Source: Armatimonadota bacterium (lineage in GTDB: Bacteria > Armatimonadota > Hebobacteria > CAIYQO01). From it: 64,000 nt of DNA. The notes below the pieces were generated by a model. It was not told where the DNA came from. It ran no database searches and worked only from the letters and a program-made list of their open reading frames with translations. Location of the stretch: contig JAKPKV010000131.1 in assembly GCA_029553475.1 (NCBI GenBank), forward strand, positions 55,224 through 119,223. Reading direction: 5' to 3'. The position numbers were made by a program, and so were the translations under genes. Below are positions 1 through 7,709 of this stretch, one piece after another. The first letter of the stretch is position 1. The number at the start of each line of letters is the position of its first letter.

Positions 1-82
1 GGTGGAGATCGTGAAGGAGTTCGGCGTCTATCCGCTGGATATGGCGCGCATCGATCGTGCGATCACGCGATTGGAGCGATGA
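1..82 (+). CDS. 3' end of an unidentified gene (partial)
   Basis: Only the last 26 codons are inside the window. The frame starting at base 2 runs to a TGA at 80-82 and ends in a charged, helical-looking tail (…ARIDRAITRLER). The stop overlaps the ATG of the following GH2 gene (ATGA, 79-82), so the two are probably translationally coupled members of one operon. Too little is visible to name the product. It may be a sugar-related enzyme given the neighbour, but that is a guess. Confidence 0.6.
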   Translation, partial: VEIVKEFGVYPLDMARIDRAITRLER

Positions 83-2067
83 TGAAACAGCGCTACGACT
101 TATCAACATTGCCGTGGACCGTTGAGGGCACCACCCCCAATATGTGGCTCTTCGAGCAGCGAGTCGGCCTCATTTTTGGCTCCAACGCTCGCAGCCTCGA
201 CGTGCCGCCGGTGCCGGCGCCGGTGCCCGGCTCGGTGCAGGGGGCATTGCGCGCGGCCGGCATCCTGCCCGACTGGAACATCGGCACGAACTCCCGCGCA
301 TGCGAATGGGTAGAGCATCGCCACTGGGTATACCGGACACACATTCCCGACGAGTGGTTGAACACCGCGGCGCAATTCCGGCTGGAATGCCAGGGGCTCG
401 ATTACGCGGGGTGGGTGTATCTCAACGGTCGCGAAGCCGGCAGCTTCACCGGCACGCACAAACCCCACGTCTTTGACCTGACGCCGTTCCTCAACGAGGC
501 GGATAATGCGCTGGAGATTATTTTTGATCTGCCGCCGCGCTGGTTGGGGCATGTCGGCTATACCTCCCGCATGACAGAGTGGAAGACGCGCTTCAACTAC
601 ACCTGGGACTGGTGCCCGCGGCTGGTGCAGACCGGCATCTGGGACACCATCACGCTGGTCGCGGTGCAGGAGAGCGAGATACGTTCTTTCCGGTGCACGA
701 CGGACGCCGACCTGCGGGACACCACCGGCATACTGGAGATCTCCGGCGATGTCACGGTGGATGAGAGCGTTCGCCTGCAGATCCGGTTAGCGAAAGACGG
801 CACAGTGATCCGCGAAGCCGCGTATTCGCCTGACGCATTTCGGCAGGGGATCACCTGGCGCGGGCTGCCGATCGATCTCTGGTGGCCGAATCTGGAAGGT
901 GCGCAGCCGCTCTACACCGTCACCTGCACGCTGGAAAATACGTCCGAGCAGGTGCACGATCAAGTTACCCGCCGCGTGGGATTCAAGCGCGTGGAATGGC
1001 AGCCGTGCGAGGGCGCGCCGCCGGAGGCCGACCCCTGGCTCTGCGTCATCAATGGCAGACCGATCTTCCTGCAGGGCGTGAACTTCGCGCCGCTCAGTGC
1101 CTTCTATGCCGACCTGACGCGCGACGATTATGTCAGGCGGTTGTATCAGTACCGGGAGATGGGTTTGAACCTGTTCCGCGTCAATGCCTGCCAGTTCCTG
1201 GAGCGCGCGTGGTTCTACGAGCTGTGCGACGAGTTGGGTCTGCTGGTGTGGCAGGAGTTCCCCGTCACCTCTTCCGGCTTGGAGAATTGGCCACCTGCGG
1301 ACGAGGAGAGTATCGCCGCCGTCGCGGAAATCGCCGCGTCATATATCGAGCGCCGCCGGCATCACGTGTCACTGCTGATGTGGTGCGGCAGCAACGAGCA
1401 GATGGGCGCCCTGGACGGCGCGAAAACCGGCACCGGCAAGCCCTGCGACCTCAGCCATCCACTGCTCAAGCGGTTGGGAGAGGTGGTGCGGGAGCTGGAC
1501 CCGCAACGCCGCTACCTCCCCACCTCCCCGTGCGGCCCGCGTGCCTGGGCGAATCCCGCGGAGTTCGGCAAGGGTATGCACTGGGACGTGCACGGCGGCG
1601 CCTCGCTCGACACCCTGACGGAAGCCATGGCATACTGGGCGCATGATGACGCGCTCTTCCGCGCGGAAGTCTATTGCCCGGGCGCCGGCTCCGTCGAAGT
1701 GATCGAGAGATACGCCGGCGAATTCGCCGCCTTCCCAGCGACTGCCGACAATCCCTACTGGACGCGCATCACCACCTGGTGGCTCGACGGGGCGCGATTG
1801 GCAGCGATGCATGGGCGCGAGCCGCGCGATCTGGCGGAATACGTCGCCTGGAGCCAGGAAAACCAGGCACGCATGATAGCCGGAGAGATGCAGGCGTGCA
1901 AGGCGCGCTTCCCGCGCTGCGGCGGCATCTTGATGTGGAGCGGGCACGACACCTTTCCGCTCACCATCAACTCGTCGCTCATCGATTTCGACGGCAATTC
2001 CAAAGCCGCAGCACAGGCAGTGGCCGCCGTGTGGCGCCGCCGACCGTTGAAGGATGTGACGTCATGA
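79..2067 (+). CDS. Glycoside hydrolase family 2, beta-mannosidase-like
   Basis: 662 aa. Predicted to hydrolyse terminal beta-linked mannose (or a related sugar) from oligosaccharides. The N-terminal half shows the GH2 jelly-roll and Ig-like region (residues about 10-300, with RHWVYRTHIP and LNGREAGSFTGTHKPHVFDL). The TIM barrel follows, with the acid/base in WCGSNEQ (Glu440). A second carboxylate, in FRAEVYCPG (Glu530), sits where the nucleophile is expected. No signal peptide is seen, so the enzyme is probably cytoplasmic. It is shorter than typical beta-mannosidases (about 820-900 aa) and lacks an obvious C-terminal Ig-like domain. ATGA overlaps link it to the gene before it and to the decayed GH95-like gene after it. 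Family assignment is strong; substrate is inferred. Confidence 0.88.
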   Translation: MMKQRYDLSTLPWTVEGTTPNMWLFEQRVGLIFGSNARSLDVPPVPAPVPGSVQGALRAAGILPDWNIGTNSRACEWVEHRHWVYRTHIPDEWLNTAAQFRLECQGLDYAGWVYLNGREAGSFTGTHKPHVFDLTPFLNEADNALEIIFDLPPRWLGHVGYTSRMTEWKTRFNYTWDWCPRLVQTGIWDTITLVAVQESEIRSFRCTTDADLRDTTGILEISGDVTVDESVRLQIRLAKDGTVIREAAYSPDAFRQGITWRGLPIDLWWPNLEGAQPLYTVTCTLENTSEQVHDQVTRRVGFKRVEWQPCEGAPPEADPWLCVINGRPIFLQGVNFAPLSAFYADLTRDDYVRRLYQYREMGLNLFRVNACQFLERAWFYELCDELGLLVWQEFPVTSSGLENWPPADEESIAAVAEIAASYIERRRHHVSLLMWCGSNEQMGALDGAKTGTGKPCDLSHPLLKRLGEVVRELDPQRRYLPTSPCGPRAWANPAEFGKGMHWDVHGGASLDTLTEAMAYWAHDDALFRAEVYCPGAGSVEVIERYAGEFAAFPATADNPYWTRITTWWLDGARLAAMHGREPRDLAEYVAWSQENQARMIAGEMQACKARFPRCGGILMWSGHDTFPLTINSSLIDFDGNSKAAAQAVAAVWRRRPLKDVTS

Positions 2068-2835
2068 CCACGACCTTTTTCTGCATCCCGGGTGTTGGCC
2101 CTGCGCGTCGCGCTGGCGGATGCCCCGTTGGGGATGGTCGGCTGGGAACTCTCGCGCGAGCCGCACCCGCCGCATCTCGCTCCGACGGCGACATTGCCTG
2201 GCTGCGACAAACCTTCACGCCGGGCGACGCGGTGGTCGTCGCCATCGCGGCACGCGGCGCGTCCCTGGGCGCGCGAGGCGGAATATGCGGTGATTGCGAA
2301 GGCGCACCGCGCCTGGTGGGCGGCGTACTGGCAGCGGGCATACGTCTGCGTGGACGACGCGGCGCTGGAAAAATGGTGGTATACGTCACTCTACCTCTGC
2401 GCGTCTACCATTGAGCCGGACTACCAATCCCCCGGCTTGCAGGGGGTGTGGATCAAAGAGAATGTGCCGGCCTGGTGCGGCGACTATCATACCAACGTAA
2501 ACCTGCAATCCGTCTACTGGGGTCTGTATGCCGCCAACCGGGTGGATTTTCTGGAGCCGTTTGTGCACCTGCTCCATGACATGGCGCCCCGCTGTCGCCA
2601 GGACACGCGCGGCTATTACGGCATGCGCGGAATCCGCTTCCCGCATGCCGGCGGAATTGATGGCGGCGAGCTGACGACGGGGCCCTGGTCGTTGCTGGGG
2701 ATCTCCGTGGGCGGTTCCGGCTGGCGGCCGGACAGTCTTGCGGCGGAGGGGGCAAATCGGTGGGCCATATCACGGAATGGCCGCGCGGCGAGCATCTGTT
2801 GCACGGGGAGGCAGAGTGCGGTATCATCGCGGTAG
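2064..2835 (+). pseudogene. Decayed GH95-like (alpha-L-fucosidase-type) glycosidase
   Basis: An ATG at 2064 overlaps the GH2 stop (ATGA), but the frame from it gives a recognisable stretch only around 2195-2275 (DIAWLRQTFTPGDAVVVAIA). The neighbouring frame carries ALRVALADAPLGMVGWELSR before that stretch. It also carries the convincing GH95-type core after it, at about 2278-2715: HRAWWAAYWQRAYV, then SLYLCASTIEP, LQGVWIKENVPAWCGDYH and TNVNLQSVYWGLYAAN. At least two compensating frameshifts are therefore needed. The protein then dissolves into low-complexity sequence and stops at 2835, where an intact GH95 would continue for several hundred residues. Most of the C-terminal barrel, including the catalytic residues, is missing. 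I read it as a dead remnant of the GH2 operon. Confidence 0.7.
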
Positions 2836-2856
2836 CTCACACGAAAGGACCACCCC

Positions 2857-3933
2857 ATGCCGAAAACCATGACTTCCAAGGCGCGCGTGCTCACCGCCTT
2901 TGCCCACCAGGAGCCGGATCGGGTGCCCATCGGCATGGTGCACGGCAACAGGAGTATTGACGCCCGGCTGAAGGCGCATTTCGGGGTAGCGGATACAGAA
3001 GGACTCTATCAGGCGCTGCGGGTGGATATGCGCGGGGTGGGGGCGCCCTACGTGGGGCCGCGGCTGCACGCCGAGGTGCCGGGGCGCAATGTGGATGCCA
3101 TGTTCGGGGTGCATACGCGCTGGATCGAGCACGAGAGCGGCGGCTACTGGGATTTCTGCGATTTCCCCCTGCGCGACGCCACGCTGGAGGAAGCGGAAGC
3201 CTGGCCGATGCCCAGTCCGGATGATTTCGACTACTCCGGCGTGGCGGCGTATTGCGAACAGCACAACGACTACTGCATCACCGTGGGCGGGCCGGGGCTG
3301 GGCGACATCATCAACAGCACGGGGATGCTGCGCACCATGGAACAGGTGCTGGTGGACCTGATGACGGATGACGAGGCCGGCCTGCGCATCATTGACCGCA
3401 AGCTGGATGTGCTCATTGAGATGACCGCGCGCACGCTGGACGCGGCGAAGGGCGGCATTGACGTGCTGTGGATGGGCGAGGACCTGGGCACGCAGCATGC
3501 GCCGCTCATCAGCCTGGAGCTCTTTCGCCAACACATCCGCCCGCGCCACCAGCAGGTGGTGGACCTGGGCAGAGCCTACGGCATCCCGGTGATGATCCAC
3601 ACCTGCGGCTCCAGCAGTTGGGCGTATGAAGATTTCATTGAGATGGGCATCGGGGTGGTGGATACGCTGCAGCCGGAAGCGGCGAACATGGACCCCGCGT
3701 ATCTGAAGGCGCATTTTGGTGGGCGGCTGGCCTGCCACGGCTGCATCTCCACTGCCGGCCCGCTGGCATACGGCACGGTGGATGATGTGGTGGCCGACGT
3801 GCGGAAAACCCTGGAGATCATGAAGCCCGGCGGCGGCTACGTGCTGGCCCCCACCCACAGCCTGCAGGACAATACACCCACGGCGAACGCGGTGGCGATG
3901 TTCGAGGCGGCGTGGGCCTACGGCGCGTATTGA
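2857..3933 (+). CDS. Uroporphyrinogen decarboxylase-fold protein (URO-D-like / MtaA-CmuA type) 1
   Basis: 358 aa. TIM barrel of the uroporphyrinogen decarboxylase superfamily, which includes HemE and corrinoid/CoM methyltransferases. Visible marks are the N-terminal RVLTAFAHQEPDRVPIGM, the central DVLWMGEDLGTQHAPLIS, MIHTCGSSSW and GRLACHGCISTAGPLAYGT. The closing GGGYVLAPTHSLQDNTP is typical of the methyltransferase-like branch rather than haem-pathway HemE. His and Cys residues in HTCG and CHGC could bind zinc. AAAGGA lies 8 nt before the chosen ATG. It follows the broken GH95-like gene by 21 bp. Substrate unknown; paralogues in this window lie at 7710, 22721 and 54606. Confidence 0.85.
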   Translation: MPKTMTSKARVLTAFAHQEPDRVPIGMVHGNRSIDARLKAHFGVADTEGLYQALRVDMRGVGAPYVGPRLHAEVPGRNVDAMFGVHTRWIEHESGGYWDFCDFPLRDATLEEAEAWPMPSPDDFDYSGVAAYCEQHNDYCITVGGPGLGDIINSTGMLRTMEQVLVDLMTDDEAGLRIIDRKLDVLIEMTARTLDAAKGGIDVLWMGEDLGTQHAPLISLELFRQHIRPRHQQVVDLGRAYGIPVMIHTCGSSSWAYEDFIEMGIGVVDTLQPEAANMDPAYLKAHFGGRLACHGCISTAGPLAYGTVDDVVADVRKTLEIMKPGGGYVLAPTHSLQDNTPTANAVAMFEAAWAYGAY

Positions 3934-3937
3934 ACCG

Positions 3938-5314
3938 TCACGGCGCGTCAGCCTCCCGGCGCGCCGTCGCAGCCACCGGGGGTAAGTGATCGTACGTCAT
4001 GAGGTAGATGCTCGACGGCATTCGCCCTTCGGCGCGCGCGAAGGCGATCCAGAGTGCATCGCGGTAAAAGACCGCCGACGCATCCCGATCCAGGAACTTG
4101 CCATCGGTGAGTTGGCGTGGGGTCTCCCAGTGCGCGCCATCCCGTGAGGTCGTGATCCAGAGCGAGGTGGTGCTCCCCACGTATTCTGTTTTGGCGTAAA
4201 TCAGGACCAGCAGGCCGTCATCACGCACCGCCAGCGTGCTTTGGACCGCCTTGGGCTCATGTACCACCACCACGGGCTCTTGCGGCAGTGCCTGTCCCCA
4301 CTGCCACCGCCAGAGCATGAGTTTTCCCAATACCGGCCACGCCGCCCCCTTCGGCCAGTCATCCGGCCAGTAGCCCCACATGTAGTCCGGGATCAGTATC
4401 TGGCGCACCCGGTCGGTAGCCACGACAAAGACCTCGCCATCACGGACGGCCAGCGTCGGCAAAAATCCCCAGCCGAATGGGGTCTGCGGCGCCCACGTTT
4501 TGCCCGCATCGGCGCTGCTGGTGATCCAGATATTGCCCGCGTCAGGGTGAATCCCCTGATCAATGGTACCAACGCAGAGTACGACGTTCGCCTTTTCATG
4601 CAACGCGAGAACCGGATTGGCGTAATCCTTGAAAAATTCCTCTTCGGCCGCGGCGCCGCGCAGCGCGAGCGCTTGCTCTTCGGTGAGGCCGTGGGATTTC
4701 AGGTAGCGCTCGACGCCTTCACGTGTCCAGAGGAAGCGCACGCGTCTGGGCAAGGTCCACCGTTGCTCTGCTGCGGTCAGCACGCGATCTTTGGGGGCCA
4801 ACGCCTGAAACGTCATGGAGTGAAACGAGTTGAGGTTGGTGTGGGAAAGCCCACTCGCATGTCCAAGTAAATATGTTGCATTGTCAAGCGGTATAAGGGC
4901 ATATGCGGGAAAAAGCCCAGCTGGATCAGGCAGCTCGATGGTCCCCAATGATTTCAGGGGAAGTTTCCGATTGAGCTCTGTGGTGGCAATTACCGCGTAT
5001 TCCAGCGTAGCAGGTGTCGCTCCGAGCGGTCTAAAGGTTATGGTACGTTTCTCCCCCTTGATTTCAGCCGCCACGCTCACCTCATCCTTTGCTCCGGCAC
5101 TCGGACGCAGCCAAGCTAACACCAATTCATCGTTTATGACGACAAGAGAGGGGCAGCGAAAGGAGTGGGTATAATTTTTGGGAAGGACGGCTTGCGGTTC
5201 TGGTAGGTCATCCGCAGAGAAGACAGGTACTCCTCCTCCCAGCAGGAGCAGTAGTATGCAGAACACGCTTGATATGAGAAATTGCCTCCGCATCTGGGAG
5301 CATAAGATACTCAT
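3938..5314 (-). CDS. Secreted sialidase-fold (BNR/Asp-box) protein
   Basis: 458 aa from the chosen ATG at 5314, which has AGGTGAGGG just upstream; the open frame extends further but without a better start. A signal peptide follows (LISSVFCILLLLLGGG, ending near VFSADD), so it is exported. Two Asp-boxes (S-x-D-x-G-x-T/H-W) are visible, SSADAGKTW and TSRDGAHW, which are hallmarks of six-bladed sialidase-like propellers. RCPSLVV near the N-terminus resembles the FRIP region, but I cannot confirm the catalytic Arg triad or Tyr. It may be a sialidase, another glycosidase or a non-catalytic glycan-binding propeller. The 5' half is visibly richer in A/T than its neighbours. It converges with the URO-D-like gene (gap 4 bp). 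Confidence 0.7.
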   Translation of the reverse strand: MSILCSQMRRQFLISSVFCILLLLLGGGVPVFSADDLPEPQAVLPKNYTHSFRCPSLVVINDELVLAWLRPSAGAKDEVSVAAEIKGEKRTITFRPLGATPATLEYAVIATTELNRKLPLKSLGTIELPDPAGLFPAYALIPLDNATYLLGHASGLSHTNLNSFHSMTFQALAPKDRVLTAAEQRWTLPRRVRFLWTREGVERYLKSHGLTEEQALALRGAAAEEEFFKDYANPVLALHEKANVVLCVGTIDQGIHPDAGNIWITSSADAGKTWAPQTPFGWGFLPTLAVRDGEVFVVATDRVRQILIPDYMWGYWPDDWPKGAAWPVLGKLMLWRWQWGQALPQEPVVVVHEPKAVQSTLAVRDDGLLVLIYAKTEYVGSTTSLWITTSRDGAHWETPRQLTDGKFLDRDASAVFYRDALWIAFARAEGRMPSSIYLMTYDHLPPVAATARREADAP

Positions 5315-5338
5315 GGTATCCCTCACCTGTTCGCCGTG

Positions 5339-5366
5339 ACAGCAAGGCAATATATTGCCTTGCTGT
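5339..5366. repeat. Perfect 28-bp palindrome between glcD-like and sialidase-like genes
   Basis: The sequence from ACAGCAAGG to CCTTGCTGT reads the same on both strands over 28 bp with no mismatch (12-bp stem, TATA centre). It lies 29 bp downstream of the GlcD-type gene and 25 bp upstream of the chosen sialidase-like start, all on the minus strand. There is no T-tract, so it could be a transcript-end hairpin, an operator, or both. Confidence 0.75.
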
Positions 5367-5395
5367 TTATAGTCTACCACTAGCCGCGCTGGCCT

Positions 5396-6784
5396 TCAAT
5401 CTCGCGTCACAGCAAGGGAGAAGACTTTGCCCGGATTCATGATGCCGGCGGGGTCGAAGACGGCTTTGAGCCGGCGGTAGAGGTCGAGGTTCTCGGCGGG
5501 GACGGCGAGGGGGAGGAGGTCTTTTTTCAGCAGGCCGATGCCGTGTTCGCCGGAGAGGGTGCCGCCGTGTTCGACGGCGGCGCGGATGAGCGCTTCGGCG
5601 GCCTGGCTCACGCGGGCCATCTCGGCGGCGTCGCGGGGGTCGAAGACCAGGTTCGGGTGCAGGTTGCCGTCGCCGATGTGGCCGAAAGTGGGCAGCAGCA
5701 CGTCGTACGCCTCGGCGATCTGCTGGATGCGGCGCACCATGGGCACAATGGCCCTGCGCGGCAGGCTGATGTCCTCGCCCAGCTTGCTCGGCTTCAGGCG
5801 GCCGAGCGAGGGTGAGACCGAGCGCCGTGCCGTCCACAGTTTCTCGCGCGTCTCGTCATCGGTGGCGCGTTCGACGACGGACGCGCCGCCCGCCGCGCAC
5901 AGCGCCACCACGCGCGCCAGCTCCGCCTCCACCGCCGCCGGCTGGCCGTCGCATTCGATGAGGATGAAGGCCTCCACGCCGGCGGGCAGGCCGAGTTTTG
6001 CCGCGTGCTCGATGCAGTGCAGACAGGCTTTGTCCATGAACTCCAGCACCGAGGGGAGGATGCCCGCGCGCAGGATGCGGGTGACGATGGCGGCGGCGTC
6101 CTCCAGTTGCGGGAAGAGCGCCATCACCGTGCCCACCGCCGGCGGCTTGGGGATGAGGCGCAGCGTCACCTGGGTGAGCGCGCCCAGCGTGCCCTCCGAG
6201 CCGACGAAGAGCTGGGACAGGTTATACCCCACCGCGCTTTTCAGGTACGCGCCGCCGTCGCGGATGACCGCGCCGCCGGGCAGCACGGCGCGGATGCCGC
6301 GCACGTACTCCCGCGTGGTGCCGTATTTCAGGCAGCGCGGGCCGCCGGCGCCGGTGGCGACGTTGCCGCCGATGGTGCTCTGCTTCAGGCTGGCGGGGTC
6401 GGGCGGATAGCAGAGGCCGCGCGCCTCGACCGCCGCCTGCAGGTCGGCCGTCACCACGCCGGGCTCGACGGTGACCATCAGGCTGTCTTCGTCCAGCTCG
6501 AGGATCGTGCGCATGGGGGCGAAGTTGAGCGCGATGCCGCCGCGTGGCACGCTGCCGCCCGCCAGCCCGCTCGCCGCGCCGCGCGGGAACACCGGGGTCC
6601 GCGTCTCCTGCGCGATGCGCAGCGCCGCGATGACCTCCGCCTCCTCCCGCACCTGCACCACCGCCGCCGGCGCGCCGTCCAGCAGCGTGCCGCCGTCATA
6701 GCCATAGGCGACAAGGGATTCGGCGTCCGTCAACACCCGCCCCGCGGGCAGCGCGGCGGTGAGCGCGTCAATGAAAGTCGGCAT
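5396..6784 (-). CDS. glcD: FAD-linked 2-hydroxyacid oxidase, GlcD type
   Basis: 462 aa, full length for the family. Oxidises a 2-hydroxyacid such as glycolate or D-lactate using FAD. The PCMH-type FAD domain is at the N-terminus, with PRGAASGLAGGSVPRGG (about residues 67-84), PPDPASLKQSTIGGNVATGA and SAVGYNLSQLFVGSEGTLG. The C-terminal FAD-oxidase domain has FGHIGDGNLHPNL and ends in GTLSGEHGIGLLKKDLLP, the usual GlcD signature. No GlcE or GlcF partner is adjacent, so the electron acceptor is unknown and D-lactate dehydrogenase is equally possible. The shine-dalgarno is weak. A consensus sigma-70 promoter lies about 300 bp upstream (7081-7109), giving a long leader with a hairpin. Confidence 0.9.
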   Translation of the reverse strand: MPTFIDALTAALPAGRVLTDAESLVAYGYDGGTLLDGAPAAVVQVREEAEVIAALRIAQETRTPVFPRGAASGLAGGSVPRGGIALNFAPMRTILELDEDSLMVTVEPGVVTADLQAAVEARGLCYPPDPASLKQSTIGGNVATGAGGPRCLKYGTTREYVRGIRAVLPGGAVIRDGGAYLKSAVGYNLSQLFVGSEGTLGALTQVTLRLIPKPPAVGTVMALFPQLEDAAAIVTRILRAGILPSVLEFMDKACLHCIEHAAKLGLPAGVEAFILIECDGQPAAVEAELARVVALCAAGGASVVERATDDETREKLWTARRSVSPSLGRLKPSKLGEDISLPRRAIVPMVRRIQQIAEAYDVLLPTFGHIGDGNLHPNLVFDPRDAAEMARVSQAAEALIRAAVEHGGTLSGEHGIGLLKKDLLPLAVPAENLDLYRRLKAVFDPAGIMNPGKVFSLAVTRD

Positions 6785-6928
6785 ACGCCGTTATTTCCAT
6801 TTCGGGAGGCACCTATCCTTTTCGCGATAGCCGTGGCGCCACCGCGTGAAGGGGCGTATCGCCCGTCGTCTCTTCGCGACTGGACGATGCGTCATGCGCG
6901 GCGCTATTACCCCCGCGCCGGTTCACCG

Positions 6929-6976
6929 CGTATCACCCCGCACGCTATGCTAATTTGCACAATGCGGGGTGATACG
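6929..6976 (-). promoter_or_regulatory. Hairpin in the glcD-like leader
   Basis: Arms of 14 bp (CGTATCACCCCGCA and its complement) at 6929-6942 and 6963-6976 enclose a 20-nt loop. It lies between the minus-strand promoter at 7081-7109 and the gene start at 6784, so it would form in the 5' untranslated RNA. No U-tract follows, so it is not a simple terminator. I do not recognise it as a known riboswitch. Confidence 0.45.
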
Positions 6977-7080
6977 TCTTTGTGGGCGGAATGGTGATTT
7001 GCGCATTGACCATTTTGCATTGGCCATTCCGTCCGCACGGCGCTGCACCCCTCCCGCTGGAACATGCGTTTGTTTACAGG

Positions 7081-7109
7081 AGTATACTTACATTTGTTTG
7101 TACTGTCAA
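7081..7109 (-). promoter_or_regulatory. Consensus sigma-70 promoter reading toward glcD-like gene
   Basis: On the minus strand TTGACA (7109-7104) is followed after exactly 17 bp by TATACT (7086-7081). Transcription would begin near 7074 and run through an untranslated leader of about 290 nt into the GlcD-type gene at 6784. The region between them has no convincing small gene. Confidence 0.6.
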
Positions 7110-7230
7110 GGGGTTGGTTGAAATTTTTGTTTGGGATAATAGCCATACTTGTCCGAAATACGTTTGCGCTGACCAAGTAGGACAGCGCCTCGTTCGCGTA
7201 TAACGGATAAGTACCCCCAACCCCTAACTG

Positions 7231-7422
7231 TCGCGGGTCGTCGCCTTGTCCCGTGCTCTGTCGTCCGCGCCCTCCGCGGCGCGTGTTGGCGCATTGCTAC
7301 ACCGTGCCCGACGCTGGTGTTGTCGGACACGGTGGCGCATTTTGGTCACACGCGCCGCGGAGGGCGCGGACTACCGGTCGCGTGTTTACGGGACACGGTA
7401 CAGCGTGACGACCCGCTACACC
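7231..7422. repeat. Inverted repeat with family D motif at both ends
   Basis: A perfect 23-bp inverted repeat (arms 7264-7286 and 7348-7370; TCCGCGCCCTCCGCGG core) is flanked on both sides by inverted copies of the family D motif (GCGGGTCGTC…). These copies lie at about 7231-7260 and 7391-7422. The right copy ends 21 bp before the IS4-type stump, so this may be the outer end of a decayed element. The rest of 6785-7230 shows only the promoter and hairpin listed separately. Confidence 0.6.
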
Positions 7423-7442
7423 TAACCACAGGAGACGCTGTC

Positions 7443-7640
7443 ATGAAGTAGAGTACCAGCGTGTTCGCCCAACTCCTAGAGGAACTGCCGCGCACCGAGT
7501 TCGCCCGCCTCGTTCAGGAGACCAACGCCGAGCGCCACAGCCAAGGCTTCAGCAGTTGGGACCAGTGTATCGCCATGCGCTGTTGCCAACTGGCCCAAGC
7601 CCACAGCCTTCGCGAGCTCCGCGACGGCTTGGTCGTCACC
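7443..7640 (+). pseudogene. N-terminal stump of an IS4-type transposase
   Basis: The reading is M-K-stop, then STSVFAQLLEELPRTEF, ARLVQETNAERHSQGFSSWD and QCIAMRCCQLAQAHSLRELR. This matches the N-terminal DUF4372-type region of IS4-family transposases (VFAQLL…FSCWDQF…LAQ…SLR). Codon 3 is an in-frame TAG, and the homology ends at about codon 65, immediately before the promoter region of the next gene. No DDE catalytic domain remains. The stump is in frame with the following URO-D-like gene, which creates a misleadingly long open frame. Confidence 0.65.
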
Positions 7641-7670
7641 GGGGCACCGCTGCCGCGCCGGATGTTTCTA

Positions 7671-7679
7671 TGTTACAAT
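7671..7679 (+). promoter_or_regulatory. Possible extended -10 element before URO-D-like gene 2
   Basis: TGTTACAAT carries a TGn extension directly before TACAAT (7674-7679), 30 bp upstream of the ATG at 7710. No good -35 box is visible. It lies at the end of the transposase stump, so the promoter may derive from the insertion. Confidence 0.35.
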
Positions 7680-7709
7680 ACGCGCAACCACTGCCAAGGA
7701 GATCACCCG

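Noticed and set aside
7461..7709. N-terminal extension of URO-D-like protein 2
   Set aside because: It is the in-frame transposase stump; the URO-D domain begins after an ATG with a good ribosome site at 7710.
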